From Poriferisodalis sp965208895 (GTDB taxonomy: Bacteria; Actinomycetota; Acidimicrobiia; Acidimicrobiales; Poriferisodalaceae), in the NCBI RefSeq assembly GCF_965208895.1, contig NZ_OZ242363.1, positions 4,340,001 through 4,404,000 of the forward strand: a stretch of DNA of 64,000 bases. The letters run 5' to 3'. The position numbers and the translations under genes are program-made. Positions 17,485 through 27,800 of this stretch are shown here, one piece after another (the stretch's first letter is position 1; each line of letters starts with the position of its first letter). The notes below the pieces were generated by a model. It saw only the letters and a program-made list of their open reading frames with translations, ran no database searches and was not told the DNA's origin.

Positions 17485-20400
17485 ATGGTGGTCAAGGCCC
17501 GGGCTGTTCGAGTCAACGTTTTCTGCTTGGTGTTGGCGCTGTTGGGCGGGGTGCTGGCCGGTGTGCCCGCGGTGGGCGCGTCACAGCAGTCCGCGTCGGC
17601 ACAGCAACCGCGGACTCCGCTCGACGCCGAGAGCGAGCCGTACAGCGCCGACCTGCACAGCGCCGAGTCGACGACGAATCGGGCGCCGTCCGCGGCAGGT
17701 GGCGAGCCCTCAGCGCCTGACGGCGATCTTGCGCCGACGGAACCCGCGCCGGGTGACGGGGACGGGCTGGTTCCTGAGGACGATTTGGCCCCTGAGGACG
17801 GCTTGGGCGCTCCAGAGCTGGGCGAGGCGGTGCAGGAGTTGGGGGTCACGGATCTGGTGGGACCCGACGGCGTGTGGATCATGCATGACGGCGGGCGTGA
17901 GGTGCCGCTGCGCCTGCTGGATGCAGCGGAAGTAGCGGAGCTGGGCGAGGTCCGGTCGTTGGCGGCGTCGTCGGCGGCGAGCGCGTATGCGCCAGCGGCG
18001 GCTGGGAACGCGTCGGGGGCTTCGGCGTCGGGGGCCGGTGCGGTGGCGAGGCCCGACACTTGGTTCGTGTCTGACACCGGGCAGCCGCATCTGTTGGTGG
18101 GCGGTGTGAACGTGCTGTTCGGTCAACATGTGGGCGGGCCGGCTATCGAGGCGGTGTGGGGCCGCCATGGCGTCGCGCCGGGGCGGGTGTCGCCGCTGGG
18201 CGAGTTGCCCAACGCGTTCTTGGTGAGGACGGTGTCGGACGCTGAGTCGCTGCGTTTGGCGGACGCGTTGTCGGCGGAGCCGGGTGTGGAGGCCGCGGTT
18301 CCCAACATGTTCACGCCGTTCGAGGTGGGGCAGGTCGCGACGGACGTGGAGGTTTCTAACTATGCGTCGCAGACGGCGGCTGCTCAGAGGCGTTGTACCA
18401 AGTACACCAGCCTTTGGGCTGATGAGCTGTCGAGCTGCCAGTGGTATCTGGACGCGTCGGGCGACTACCGGTATGACGCGGCCACCAATCCCCGCTGGCA
18501 GGTGAGGGATCCGGTGGCCGACCTCAACCTCGGCGATGCGTGGTCGACGACGATGGGGGCCGGGGTGACGGTGGCGGTGGTCGATCGCACATGGAATCCG
18601 AACCACGAGGACCTGGTCGACAACGCGGACACAGCCCGGAGCACGAACTGGGGCGGCTTCACCTCGGAGACCACCAGGAGCGGCGCCCATCACGGCACTG
18701 CGGTTGCCGGGGTTGTGGGCGCCCGCGACAACGCGGTCGGCGGGCGCGGCGTCGCGCCCCGGGCCACGCTGGTGAACTACAACCTGTTGGACGACTTCTC
18801 CACCGCGCGGGAAGTCACAGCGCTGACGCTCAACATCGAGACCATGGCGGTGGTCAACATGAGCTACGGGGCCAAGAAGTGGCCGGGGCTCGCGCGGAAG
18901 GGCGAGTTATATCGGCGGGCTTTGGAGACCGGCCTCGAGCAGGGATTCGGCGGCAAGGGGACCTCCTATGTGAAGGCGGCCGGCAACGGCCGCTCATTTG
19001 GTTCACGACGCTACTGGTCGACCTTGGAGGCCGCGAACAACCATCGCGCCATCATCTCGGCATGTGCGGTGAACTCGGCGGGGACAACGGCGAGGTACTC
19101 CGAAGAGGGCACGAATCTGTGGGTGTGCGGGCTGTCAGATGCCGAGGGCCAAGCGGGGATCTTGGTGCCCGTGGGCAACAATCACTACCGCGACACGTTC
19201 GGCGGGACCAGCGCGGCTGCGCCGATGGTGTCGGGGGTGATCGCGTTGATGCGCAGCGCGAACGCCGAGTTGACGTGGCGGGATGTGAAGGTGATCTTGG
19301 CCGACACTGCGCGCAAGGTCGACGCGCAGGACTCGGGCTGGATGAGCGGCGCCCGGAAGTACAGTTCGTCGGGGCCGGTGGCCGAGACCTATTCGTTCAA
19401 CTACCAGTACGGGTTCGGTTTGGTGGATGCCGAGGCCGCGGTGGCTGCCGCGGCGAGTTGGGCGCTGTTGCCCCCGATGCAGACCTTCACGGCTACGCAC
19501 TTCGGCCAGGTGCCGCTGCCGGGACGCGGTGATGAGATCGAATTGGCCCTGGATTTGCAGACGAGCATCGATTTCACCGAGCACGTCAAGGTCACCGTCG
19601 GCGGCGACATATCGGACTTCCGTGACTACCGGTGGACGCTGGTGTCGCCAACGGGCACCGAGTCTCTACTGGCCCCAGAGGCCAACGGGTGCTGGGCGCG
19701 CATGTGCTCGTTGCGGGCGGGCAACTTCGATTTCGGGTCGTCGCGTCATCTGGGCGAGAACGCGAGGGGTACGTGGAAGCTGAGAGTCCAGCGCATGCCG
19801 ACGACTCCCAACTGCTCGAGCCCTTCGAACTTCAGCTCCCGGTTTTGGTACGACTGGTTCTGCGACGACAGCTTCTGGGAGGTCATCAGCTGGTGGGGCG
19901 TCGAGGTGACGGGGCACGCAGGCGGGCCGACGGAGCCGGTTTCTATGTCGGTCGCGGCGGCGAGCGTCGCGGAGGGCGGGAGCGTGGACGTGACGGTGTC
20001 GGTGGGCGGTACCGCCCCGACCGAGGATCTGGTGGTGCCGTTGACGTTGACCGATGTTGCCGCTGAAGCGGGTGCAGACTTCTCCGCGCCCGCGTCGGTG
20101 ACGGTTCCTGCGGGGTCTTCTTCGGCGACGGCCCAGATTTCGGTCCACCAGGACAGCATTCACGAGGGTCCTGAGAGGTTCGCGGTAAGGCTGGGCGTTT
20201 TGCCGTTGGGGTACCGTCCCGAGTCGGGGCTGGCGGTGGTGACGATCGCCGATGACGATCCGCTGCCGGTGCTGTCGTTGCACGCTGCGAGTGCATCGGT
20301 GGCCGAGGGCGGTTCGGTGGATGTGGCGGCGCGGCTGAGTGGTTTGTCGTCTGAGGATGTGACGGTGACGTTGGCTGCGGCTGCGGTGGCGCCGGCGGTG

Positions 20401-23400
20401 GCCAGTGATGGGTGGCTGGCCTCGCCGGCTGTGTTGAGGGTCCCGGCGGGGTCGACGGCGAGTTCGGGGTCGGTGGCGTTCGCGGCGTCGCAGAACGATG
20501 TGTACCAGCTGTCGGGGTCGGCGGCGAAGACGTTCGAGGTGTCCGCGACCGCCCGCGGCGGCAACGGCGTGGCCGACCCGGCTGCGGTCTCGTTGAGGAT
20601 TGACGACGACGAGTCCGCCCCGGTGGTCTCGATCGCGGCGGGCGCGGCTGTGGCGGAGGGCGCGGCGGCGGAATTCACGTTGACTGCCAGTCCGAGGCCG
20701 TCGGCTGATCTGGCGGTGGGTGTGACGGTGGCTCAGCAAGGGGCGTTCGGCGTCACGACCGGCGTGCGGTCGGTCACGATTCCCGCGTCGGGCAGCGCGG
20801 TGTTGGCGGTGAGGACCATTGACGACTCGGCCGCAGAGCCTGATGGGTCGGTCACGGTCACGGTGGCTGCGGGGGTCGATTACACGCCGCCGTCGTCATC
20901 GGCGAGCGTGGCGGTGTTCGACGATGACAGGGCGAGGCCGCGGGTTTCGATCGCCGCGGGCTCCGCTGTCACCGAGGGTTCTGCTGCGGAGTTCACTGTT
21001 GCTGCGTTCCCGGCGCCGTCGGCTGATCTGGCGGTGAGCGTGACGGTGTCCCAGCAGGGCGCATTCGGCGTCGTTGTGGGTACGCGGTCGGTGACGGTCC
21101 CCGCTTCAGGCAGCGTTGTGCTGTCGGTCGCGACAACAGATGACTCGTTCGGCGAGCCCGACGGGTCGGTCATCGTGGCTGTGGCCGACGGCCTCGCCTA
21201 CGACCTCGCCGCGGCCGCTACGGCGACGGTTGTGGTGGCCGACGATGACGGCGGGCCGGTGCCTGTGGCGGTTTCTTTGTCGGTGGGGGACGCGTCGATT
21301 TCTGAGAACGGGGGCGCGACCGATTTCGAGATTGCTTTGAGTCGGGTGCTGGTGGCCGGTGAGACGGTGAGGGTGCCGATCACGGTGACGGGAGTCCCGG
21401 GCAGCGATTGGTTGTTGGGCGACCCGACGGGGCCGGGCGTGAAGCGCACCGGCTATGGCAGCACCACCGCGGTGGAGTTCAGCGTGGGCGGGCGCACCGC
21501 GGTGATGCGCTTCGAGGCGATCGACGACGACGCGGAGCTTGACCGGCCTATCACGTTCTCGTTCGGCACCGGAACAAGATCTGTGACCCATACCGGGGTC
21601 GCCGGCGGCGTCGCAGTGGGTGGGCCGGTCACCGTCACTATCGCCGACCACGACCTCCCGCCGGTGTGCGACGGCCCGCCGACGGTGTCGGTGGCCGACG
21701 CGACCGCGCTGCGGGGAGAGGACTTCGAATTCCGTGTCACTCTCAGCTGTCGATTCAGCCGTGTCTTGGTGGCTCACTATTACATCGGTCGCGGCAGCGA
21801 GATCGACGGGGCGACCCGGAGTGTCACGTTCGGGCCGGGCGACACATCCGCGACGGCCAGCGTGCCCACCAAGGACTCCGACAAGGTGAAATTTCAGGTG
21901 GTATACGCGCCGGGCGCCGCGAACGCCCTCGGTGTGCCCGCGGCCGTCGGCACCGTGATCACCACCCCGCCGGTGGTCACTATCGCAGCCGGTGCCGATG
22001 TCACCGAGGGCGCCGCCGTGACGTTCACCATAACCGCGGTCCCCGCGCCGGCAAGCCCGATCACCGTCACCGTGGACATCTCCCAGACCGGCGACCTCGC
22101 CTACCGCCCGTGGCGGCGAACCCTCGTGTTGAGCAACGGCACGGCGACTTTCTCCGTCGCGACCCGCGACGACAGCATCGACGAGCCCGACGGCTCGGTG
22201 ACAGCCACGCTGGCCGACGGCGCCGGCTACGACGTGGGCACCAGCAGCACCGCGACCATCAATGTCGCCGACGACGACGGCCCGTCGTCGGTGGTCACCA
22301 TCACGGCCGGAACCGACATCACCGAGGGCCACAGCGCGACGTTCACCGTCACCGCGGCCCCCCCGCCGGCGAGTCCGATCGCGGTGGATGTGATGGTGTC
22401 GGCGGTGGGGGACTTCGGCGCGACGACCGGCGCCCGGACGGTGACGGTGCCGACTGGGGGGTCGGCGACGTTCGCGGTCTCTACCTTCAACGATGCCGTC
22501 GACGAGGCTGACGGGTCGGTCACGGCGACTGTGGTGGACGGCGCCGGCTATGACCTGGGCGCGGCCAAGACCGCGACGGTCGCTGTGGCCGACGACGACG
22601 GCCCGTCGTCGGTGGTCACCATCACGGCCGGAACCGACATCACCGAAGGCCACAGCGCGACGTTCACCGTCACCGCGGCCCCCCCGCCGGCGAGTCCGAT
22701 CGCGGTGGATGTGATGGTGTCGGCGGTGGGGGACTTCGGCGCGACGACCGGCGCCCGGACGGTGACGGTGCCGACTGGGGGGTCGGCGACGTTCGCGGTC
22801 TCTACCTTCAACGATGCCGTCGACGAGGCTGACGGGTCGGTCACGGCGACTGTGGTGGACGGCGCCGGCTACGACCCGGGCACCAGCAGCACCGCCACGG
22901 TGGTCGTCGCAGACGACGACGATCCGCCGCCGCAGGTGGACATCACGGCCAGCTCGGGGGGAACCGAGGGCACCAGCGCAGTCTTCACCATCACCGCGGC
23001 GCCGCAGCCGGCGGCCGACCTCGATGTGGCTGTGGCGATCACCTCAGCAGGCGGTTTCGGCGTCACGGCCGGAACGCGGACGGCGACGATCTTGTCGGGC
23101 ACCACTCAGGCGACGCTGACCATCGTCACGGTCGACGACGGCGACGACGAGCCAGACGGCAGCGTCACCGCGACGTTGGTTGCAGGCAGCGGCTACACCG
23201 TCGGCCCGCTGGCGTCGCGGAACGCGCCGATAACCGACGATGACGATCCGCCGCCGGTGATCCCCGAGATCAGCATCGCTGCTGCTGGTGGCGTTGTGAC
23301 CGAGGGTGCTGGTGCTGTATTCACGGTGACCGCGAGCCCGCCGAAGCCTGAGGCTTTCGATGTCAGCGTGACGGTGTCAGCGTCGGGCGAGTGGGGTGTG

Positions 23401-24708
23401 GCTGGGGGCTCGCGGACGGTGAGCTTCGCGGCGGACGCTGCGACGGCGACGCTCACCATCCCCACCGTCGACGACTCCGTGGACGAGGCCGACGGCTCTG
23501 TCACGGTGTCGTTGGATGCGCCTGCGGCGGATGCGGGGTACACGGTCTCCGCCGCTCGGGGCACTGCCGCGGTTGCGGTGTCTGATGATGATGTGGATCC
23601 GTTGACGGTGTACATGATCTTCTTTGCGAGGTCGATCGACGAGAACGGCACGGGCTATGACAATCAGGCGCAGTTCGCCATTGCCCCCACGCGTGCTTTG
23701 CGGTCGTGGGAGAAGCTGACGGTGCCGTTGAGCGTGACCGGCGGCGAGGAGGGCACGCATTGGACGATGCGCGACCTGAACGATCCCGACGCGGTGTTCG
23801 CGAACGAGTTCGAGGTGACGTTCGGGCCCGGCGACCCCGGTGTTGTGCTGGAGCCGGGTGATCAGCGTGTCGAGTTGATGTTGACCGCCGTGCCCGACAG
23901 CGACTGGGTCGATCAGGAGATCACTGTGTGGTACGGCACCGGCGCTCGGGCGCCGTCGCTGAACGGCAGCACCGAGGGGGTGACGTTGGGCATCTCGTGG
24001 GGTCCCGACGGCGTCGAGCGCGCCAACGGTTCCACCACCGTTGTCATTATCGACAGCGACGAGCCGCCCCCGCAGATCGACATCACCGCTGCCGCAGGCG
24101 GAACCGAGGGAACCGACGCTGTGTTCACCATCACCGCGTCGGCACCCACAACAGCCGACCTCGACGTGGCTGTGGACATCGCCTCAACCGGCGACTGGGG
24201 CGCAACCGCCGGCACCCGCACCGCGACGATCCCCCAAGGCAGCACCCAAACCACCCTCACCATCGCCACCGTCGACGACGACACCGACGAGCCCGACGGC
24301 ACCATCACCGCCACCCTCGCCGCGGGCAGCGGCTACACCATCGGCTCCCACGCGTCGCGAGCCGCGCCGATCTCCGACGACGACGATCCGCCGCCCGAGC
24401 CCGCCGTCGCGGCCTGTGTCGGCAAGCCGACTGTCTCTGTCGCTGACGCGACGGCCGCACGAGGCGACGACCTCGAGTTCGTCATCAGCCTCAGCTGCCG
24501 CTCCACGAGTGCTGTCACCGCGTACTACTTCATCGCTCACGGCGGCAGCTACGGCGCAGGCGACCTCGTCACCATCGCCAGCGGCGACATCGACGCCACC
24601 GTGACCGTCCCCACCGCCGGGGTCAACAGCACCATCGAACTCCACATCCTCTACACGATCGGCGCCGCCAACAACACAGCCAAAGCCACATCCACCATCA
24701 CCAACTGA
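17485..24708 (+). CDS. Giant secreted S8 protease / P-domain / Calx-beta protein (paralogue 3 of 5)
   Basis: At 2407 residues it is the longest of the five. The signal peptide is the same as in paralogue 2 (MVVKARAVRVNVF). The linker (EPYSADLHSAEST, two PED(G/D)L units) groups with paralogue 1. Catalytic Asp367, His403 and Ser576 are intact and the oxyanion motif AGNGR is present. The P-domain is at about 682-810. It has 14 modules: the extra one is a tandem copy of module 8 created by a 321-bp in-frame duplication at 22267-22908. Residue pairs C/C in the pre-catalytic segment (RCTKYTS...ELSSCQW) are conserved as in the sisters. It ends TSTITN with no anchor. Function beyond extracellular proteolysis is unknown. 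Confidence 0.85.
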   Translation: MVVKARAVRVNVFCLVLALLGGVLAGVPAVGASQQSASAQQPRTPLDAESEPYSADLHSAESTTNRAPSAAGGEPSAPDGDLAPTEPAPGDGDGLVPEDDLAPEDGLGAPELGEAVQELGVTDLVGPDGVWIMHDGGREVPLRLLDAAEVAELGEVRSLAASSAASAYAPAAAGNASGASASGAGAVARPDTWFVSDTGQPHLLVGGVNVLFGQHVGGPAIEAVWGRHGVAPGRVSPLGELPNAFLVRTVSDAESLRLADALSAEPGVEAAVPNMFTPFEVGQVATDVEVSNYASQTAAAQRRCTKYTSLWADELSSCQWYLDASGDYRYDAATNPRWQVRDPVADLNLGDAWSTTMGAGVTVAVVDRTWNPNHEDLVDNADTARSTNWGGFTSETTRSGAHHGTAVAGVVGARDNAVGGRGVAPRATLVNYNLLDDFSTAREVTALTLNIETMAVVNMSYGAKKWPGLARKGELYRRALETGLEQGFGGKGTSYVKAAGNGRSFGSRRYWSTLEAANNHRAIISACAVNSAGTTARYSEEGTNLWVCGLSDAEGQAGILVPVGNNHYRDTFGGTSAAAPMVSGVIALMRSANAELTWRDVKVILADTARKVDAQDSGWMSGARKYSSSGPVAETYSFNYQYGFGLVDAEAAVAAAASWALLPPMQTFTATHFGQVPLPGRGDEIELALDLQTSIDFTEHVKVTVGGDISDFRDYRWTLVSPTGTESLLAPEANGCWARMCSLRAGNFDFGSSRHLGENARGTWKLRVQRMPTTPNCSSPSNFSSRFWYDWFCDDSFWEVISWWGVEVTGHAGGPTEPVSMSVAAASVAEGGSVDVTVSVGGTAPTEDLVVPLTLTDVAAEAGADFSAPASVTVPAGSSSATAQISVHQDSIHEGPERFAVRLGVLPLGYRPESGLAVVTIADDDPLPVLSLHAASASVAEGGSVDVAARLSGLSSEDVTVTLAAAAVAPAVASDGWLASPAVLRVPAGSTASSGSVAFAASQNDVYQLSGSAAKTFEVSATARGGNGVADPAAVSLRIDDDESAPVVSIAAGAAVAEGAAAEFTLTASPRPSADLAVGVTVAQQGAFGVTTGVRSVTIPASGSAVLAVRTIDDSAAEPDGSVTVTVAAGVDYTPPSSSASVAVFDDDRARPRVSIAAGSAVTEGSAAEFTVAAFPAPSADLAVSVTVSQQGAFGVVVGTRSVTVPASGSVVLSVATTDDSFGEPDGSVIVAVADGLAYDLAAAATATVVVADDDGGPVPVAVSLSVGDASISENGGATDFEIALSRVLVAGETVRVPITVTGVPGSDWLLGDPTGPGVKRTGYGSTTAVEFSVGGRTAVMRFEAIDDDAELDRPITFSFGTGTRSVTHTGVAGGVAVGGPVTVTIADHDLPPVCDGPPTVSVADATALRGEDFEFRVTLSCRFSRVLVAHYYIGRGSEIDGATRSVTFGPGDTSATASVPTKDSDKVKFQVVYAPGAANALGVPAAVGTVITTPPVVTIAAGADVTEGAAVTFTITAVPAPASPITVTVDISQTGDLAYRPWRRTLVLSNGTATFSVATRDDSIDEPDGSVTATLADGAGYDVGTSSTATINVADDDGPSSVVTITAGTDITEGHSATFTVTAAPPPASPIAVDVMVSAVGDFGATTGARTVTVPTGGSATFAVSTFNDAVDEADGSVTATVVDGAGYDLGAAKTATVAVADDDGPSSVVTITAGTDITEGHSATFTVTAAPPPASPIAVDVMVSAVGDFGATTGARTVTVPTGGSATFAVSTFNDAVDEADGSVTATVVDGAGYDPGTSSTATVVVADDDDPPPQVDITASSGGTEGTSAVFTITAAPQPAADLDVAVAITSAGGFGVTAGTRTATILSGTTQATLTIVTVDDGDDEPDGSVTATLVAGSGYTVGPLASRNAPITDDDDPPPVIPEISIAAAGGVVTEGAGAVFTVTASPPKPEAFDVSVTVSASGEWGVAGGSRTVSFAADAATATLTIPTVDDSVDEADGSVTVSLDAPAADAGYTVSAARGTAAVAVSDDDVDPLTVYMIFFARSIDENGTGYDNQAQFAIAPTRALRSWEKLTVPLSVTGGEEGTHWTMRDLNDPDAVFANEFEVTFGPGDPGVVLEPGDQRVELMLTAVPDSDWVDQEITVWYGTGARAPSLNGSTEGVTLGISWGPDGVERANGSTTVVIIDSDEPPPQIDITAAAGGTEGTDAVFTITASAPTTADLDVAVDIASTGDWGATAGTRTATIPQGSTQTTLTIATVDDDTDEPDGTITATLAAGSGYTIGSHASRAAPISDDDDPPPEPAVAACVGKPTVSVADATAARGDDLEFVISLSCRSTSAVTAYYFIAHGGSYGAGDLVTIASGDIDATVTVPTAGVNSTIELHILYTIGAANNTAKATSTITN
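22267..22908 (+). repeat. 321-bp in-frame tandem duplication of one Calx-beta-like module
   Basis: Copies run 22267-22587 and 22588-22908. Over the first roughly 280 bases I find one difference (GAGGGCC versus GAAGGCC near 22327/22648); the copies diverge only after the codon at 22549. The unit is 107 codons, exactly one module, so the reading frame and fold boundaries are kept. Confidence 0.9.
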
Positions 24709-24806
24709 CGTCCCGCCAAGCGTCTGTCGGAAGCGAAGTATTGAGCGCCAAGCAGACCCACGCGCCCGCAGGCGTGCATTATTATTCAATGATTGTGAGA
24801 GGTTCG

Positions 24807-27800
24807 ATGCGGTTCTTGCGATTGACAGCAGCTGGCATGGCGCTGGCGCTGCTGGGCGGGGTGCTGGCCGGCGTGCCCGCGGTGGGCGCGTCACAGCAGC
24901 CCTCGTCGGTGACGCAGCAGCAGATCCTGCTCGACGCCGAGGGCGAGTCGAACAGCGCCGCCTTCCAGACCGCCGAGCCGACGACGAATCGGGCGCCGTC
25001 CGCGACAGATGGTGAGCCCACCGCTCCAGGCGGCGGTTTTGCGCTGCCTGATGCGCCGCTCGGCGTCGAGGACGTTCTTGCCCCAGAGGACGGGTTGGCG
25101 CCCGAAGACGGCTTGGCGCCAGAGGACGGGCTCGGAGGTCCGGAGCTGGGCGAGGCCGTGCAGGGGTTGGGAGTCTTGGACTTGGTGGGGCCCGACGGCG
25201 TGTGGGTCATGCGTGACGGTGGGGGCGAGACTCCGCTGCGCTTGTTGGACGCGGCCGAGATAGCGGAGCTGGGCGAGGAGCGTTCGTTGGCGGCGTCTGT
25301 GGCGGCGACTGCGTACGCGCCCGGTGCGGGCGACTCGAATGCGTCCGGGGCCGCGGCGGGTTCGGCGGCGAAGCCGGACACATGGTTCGTGTCCGATGCC
25401 GGCGAGCTGCTCCTGCTGGTCGGCGGTGTGAACGTGCTGTTCGGATTGCAGGCGCGCGCTCTCGACATCGATGCGGTGTGGGAGCGCCACGGGGTCGCGC
25501 CGGGGCGGGTGTCGCCGCTCGGCGAGCTGCCCAACGCGTTCTTGGTGAGGACGGTGTCGGACGTCGAGTCGCTGCGTCTGGCGGACGCGCTGTCGGCGGA
25601 GCCCGTGGTCGACGCCGCGGTTCCCAACACCTTCACACCCTTCGAGGAAGGGCAGACCCTGTTGAAGGCGCCCGACAGCTCATCCTCGACGTTGGCGGAT
25701 GCCAGGCAGCGATGCAATCTCTACGACGACCTCTGGGCCGACGAGCTGTCGAGTTGCTCGTGGCACCTCGACGCGTCTGGCGACTACAGGTTCTCCAAGC
25801 GGTGGGAGGCGGTGCAGGTCAGCGATCCGGTGATCGACATCAACATCGACGATGTGTGGTCCACCACGATGGGGGCCGGGGTGACTGTGGCGGTTGTGGA
25901 TCGCAACTGGACAGCGACTCACGAAGATCTCAGGGACAACGCGGACACCAGCCGCAGCACGAACTGGGCCGGATTCACCTCAGAGGCGGACCCGCGGCAC
26001 CACTATCACGGCACCGCGGTTGCCGGCGTTGTGGGCGCCCGCGACAACACCGTGGGCGGGCGGGGCGTCGCGCCTCGCGCCACCTTGGTGAACTACGACC
26101 TGTTGGACAACTACTCACTCGCGAGGGAAATCGAGGCGCTGACGCTCAACAAGGCAACCGTGGCCGTGGCCAACCACAGCTATGGCACTCGGCCTCGGTC
26201 GGGGCTTGCTCCGGAACCGTCGATTTGGCAGCGGGCACTGGAGACAAGCCTCGCGCAGGGTTTCGGCGGCAAGGGGACTTCCCACGTGAAGTCGGCCGGC
26301 AATGGCCGCGACCCTGATTCCCGGCGCTACTGGTCAGCCTTGGAGGCCGGAAACAACTACCGCGGCATCATCTCGGTGTGCGCGGTGGCGTCTTCAGGGC
26401 TATCGGGAAGTTTCTCCGAGGAAGGCTCCAACCTGTGGGTGTGCGGACTGGCCAGGGACGCGGGCCAAGCGGGAATCTTGACGACCGTGGGCCAGGACGT
26501 CTACTACGCCCATTTCGGCGGAACCAGCGCGGCTGCGCCGATGGTGTCGGGCGTGATCGCGTTGATGCGCAGCGCGAACGCCGAGTTGACGTGGCGGGAT
26601 GTGAAGGTGATCCTGGCCGACACTGCGCGCAAGGTCGACGCGCAGGACTCGGGCTGGATGAGCGGCGCCCAGAAGTACAGTTCGACGGGTCCGGTGGCGC
26701 AGACGTACTCGTTCAGCTACAAGTACGGCTTCGGACTGGTGGATGCCAAGGCTGCTGTGGATGCCGCGGTCGGATGGACGCTGCTGCCTCCGATGCAGAC
26801 CTTCACGGCTGCACACAACAACGAGGTGTCGCTGCCGGCGCGCGGCCAGACGGTGGAACTGGCGCTCGACCTGCAAACCGCCATCGAGTTCACTGAGCAC
26901 GTCAAGGTATCCGTGTCCCTCGACACAGCCGATGTCCGCGACTACCGGTGGACCTTGGTGTCTCCGACAGGCACCGAATCTCTCTTGGCGCCCGAAGCCG
27001 AAATCTGCAATGTGAGATCGTGCTCGATGCGGGGCTTGTTCGATTTCGGGTCGTCGCGTCATCTGGGCGAGAACGCGCGGGGTACGTGGAAGCTGAAAAT
27101 TCAGCACATGCCGACGGACCCTGACTGTGCCGACCCCGCCTTCAAGACTCATTCCCGCTACGACGAATTCTGCGACGCCGGCTTCAGGGAGGTCCTGCGC
27201 TCGTGGAGCGTGGAGGTGACTGGGCATTCGAGCTCGTCCACGGTGCCGATTTCCCTGTCGGTGGCTTCGCCGAATGCTGCCGAGGGCGGGAGCGTGGATG
27301 CGACGGTGTCGGTGGGCGGTGCTGCGCCGACCCAGGACCTGGTCGTCCAACTGGCGTCGTCGGATGTGAGTGCGCAAGCGGGCGCCGATTACTCGGTGCC
27401 CGCGTCGGTGACGGTGCCGACGGGGTCGACGTCGGCGACTGCGACGATCTCTCTCCTCCAGGACAGCATCCATGAGGGCCCTGAAACATTCACGGTGAGA
27501 CTGGGGCCTATTCCGCAGGGGTACCGGCCCGCGTCGGAGCCGGTGACAGTGGCCATCGCCGATGACGATGCGCTGCCGGTGCTGACCTTGCACGCGGCGA
27601 GCGCATCGGTGGTCGAGGGCGGCTCGGTGGCGCTGTCGGCACGCCTGAGCGGCGCGTCGTCGAAAGATGTGGCTTTGGATCTGTCTGCGACGCCGGTCGC
27701 GCCGGCTGTGGCGTCGGACGGGCAGCTCGGCTCGCCGGCCGTATTGAGGATCCCAGCGGGGTCGACGGCAAGCTCGGGGACGGTGGCGTTCGCGGCGTCG

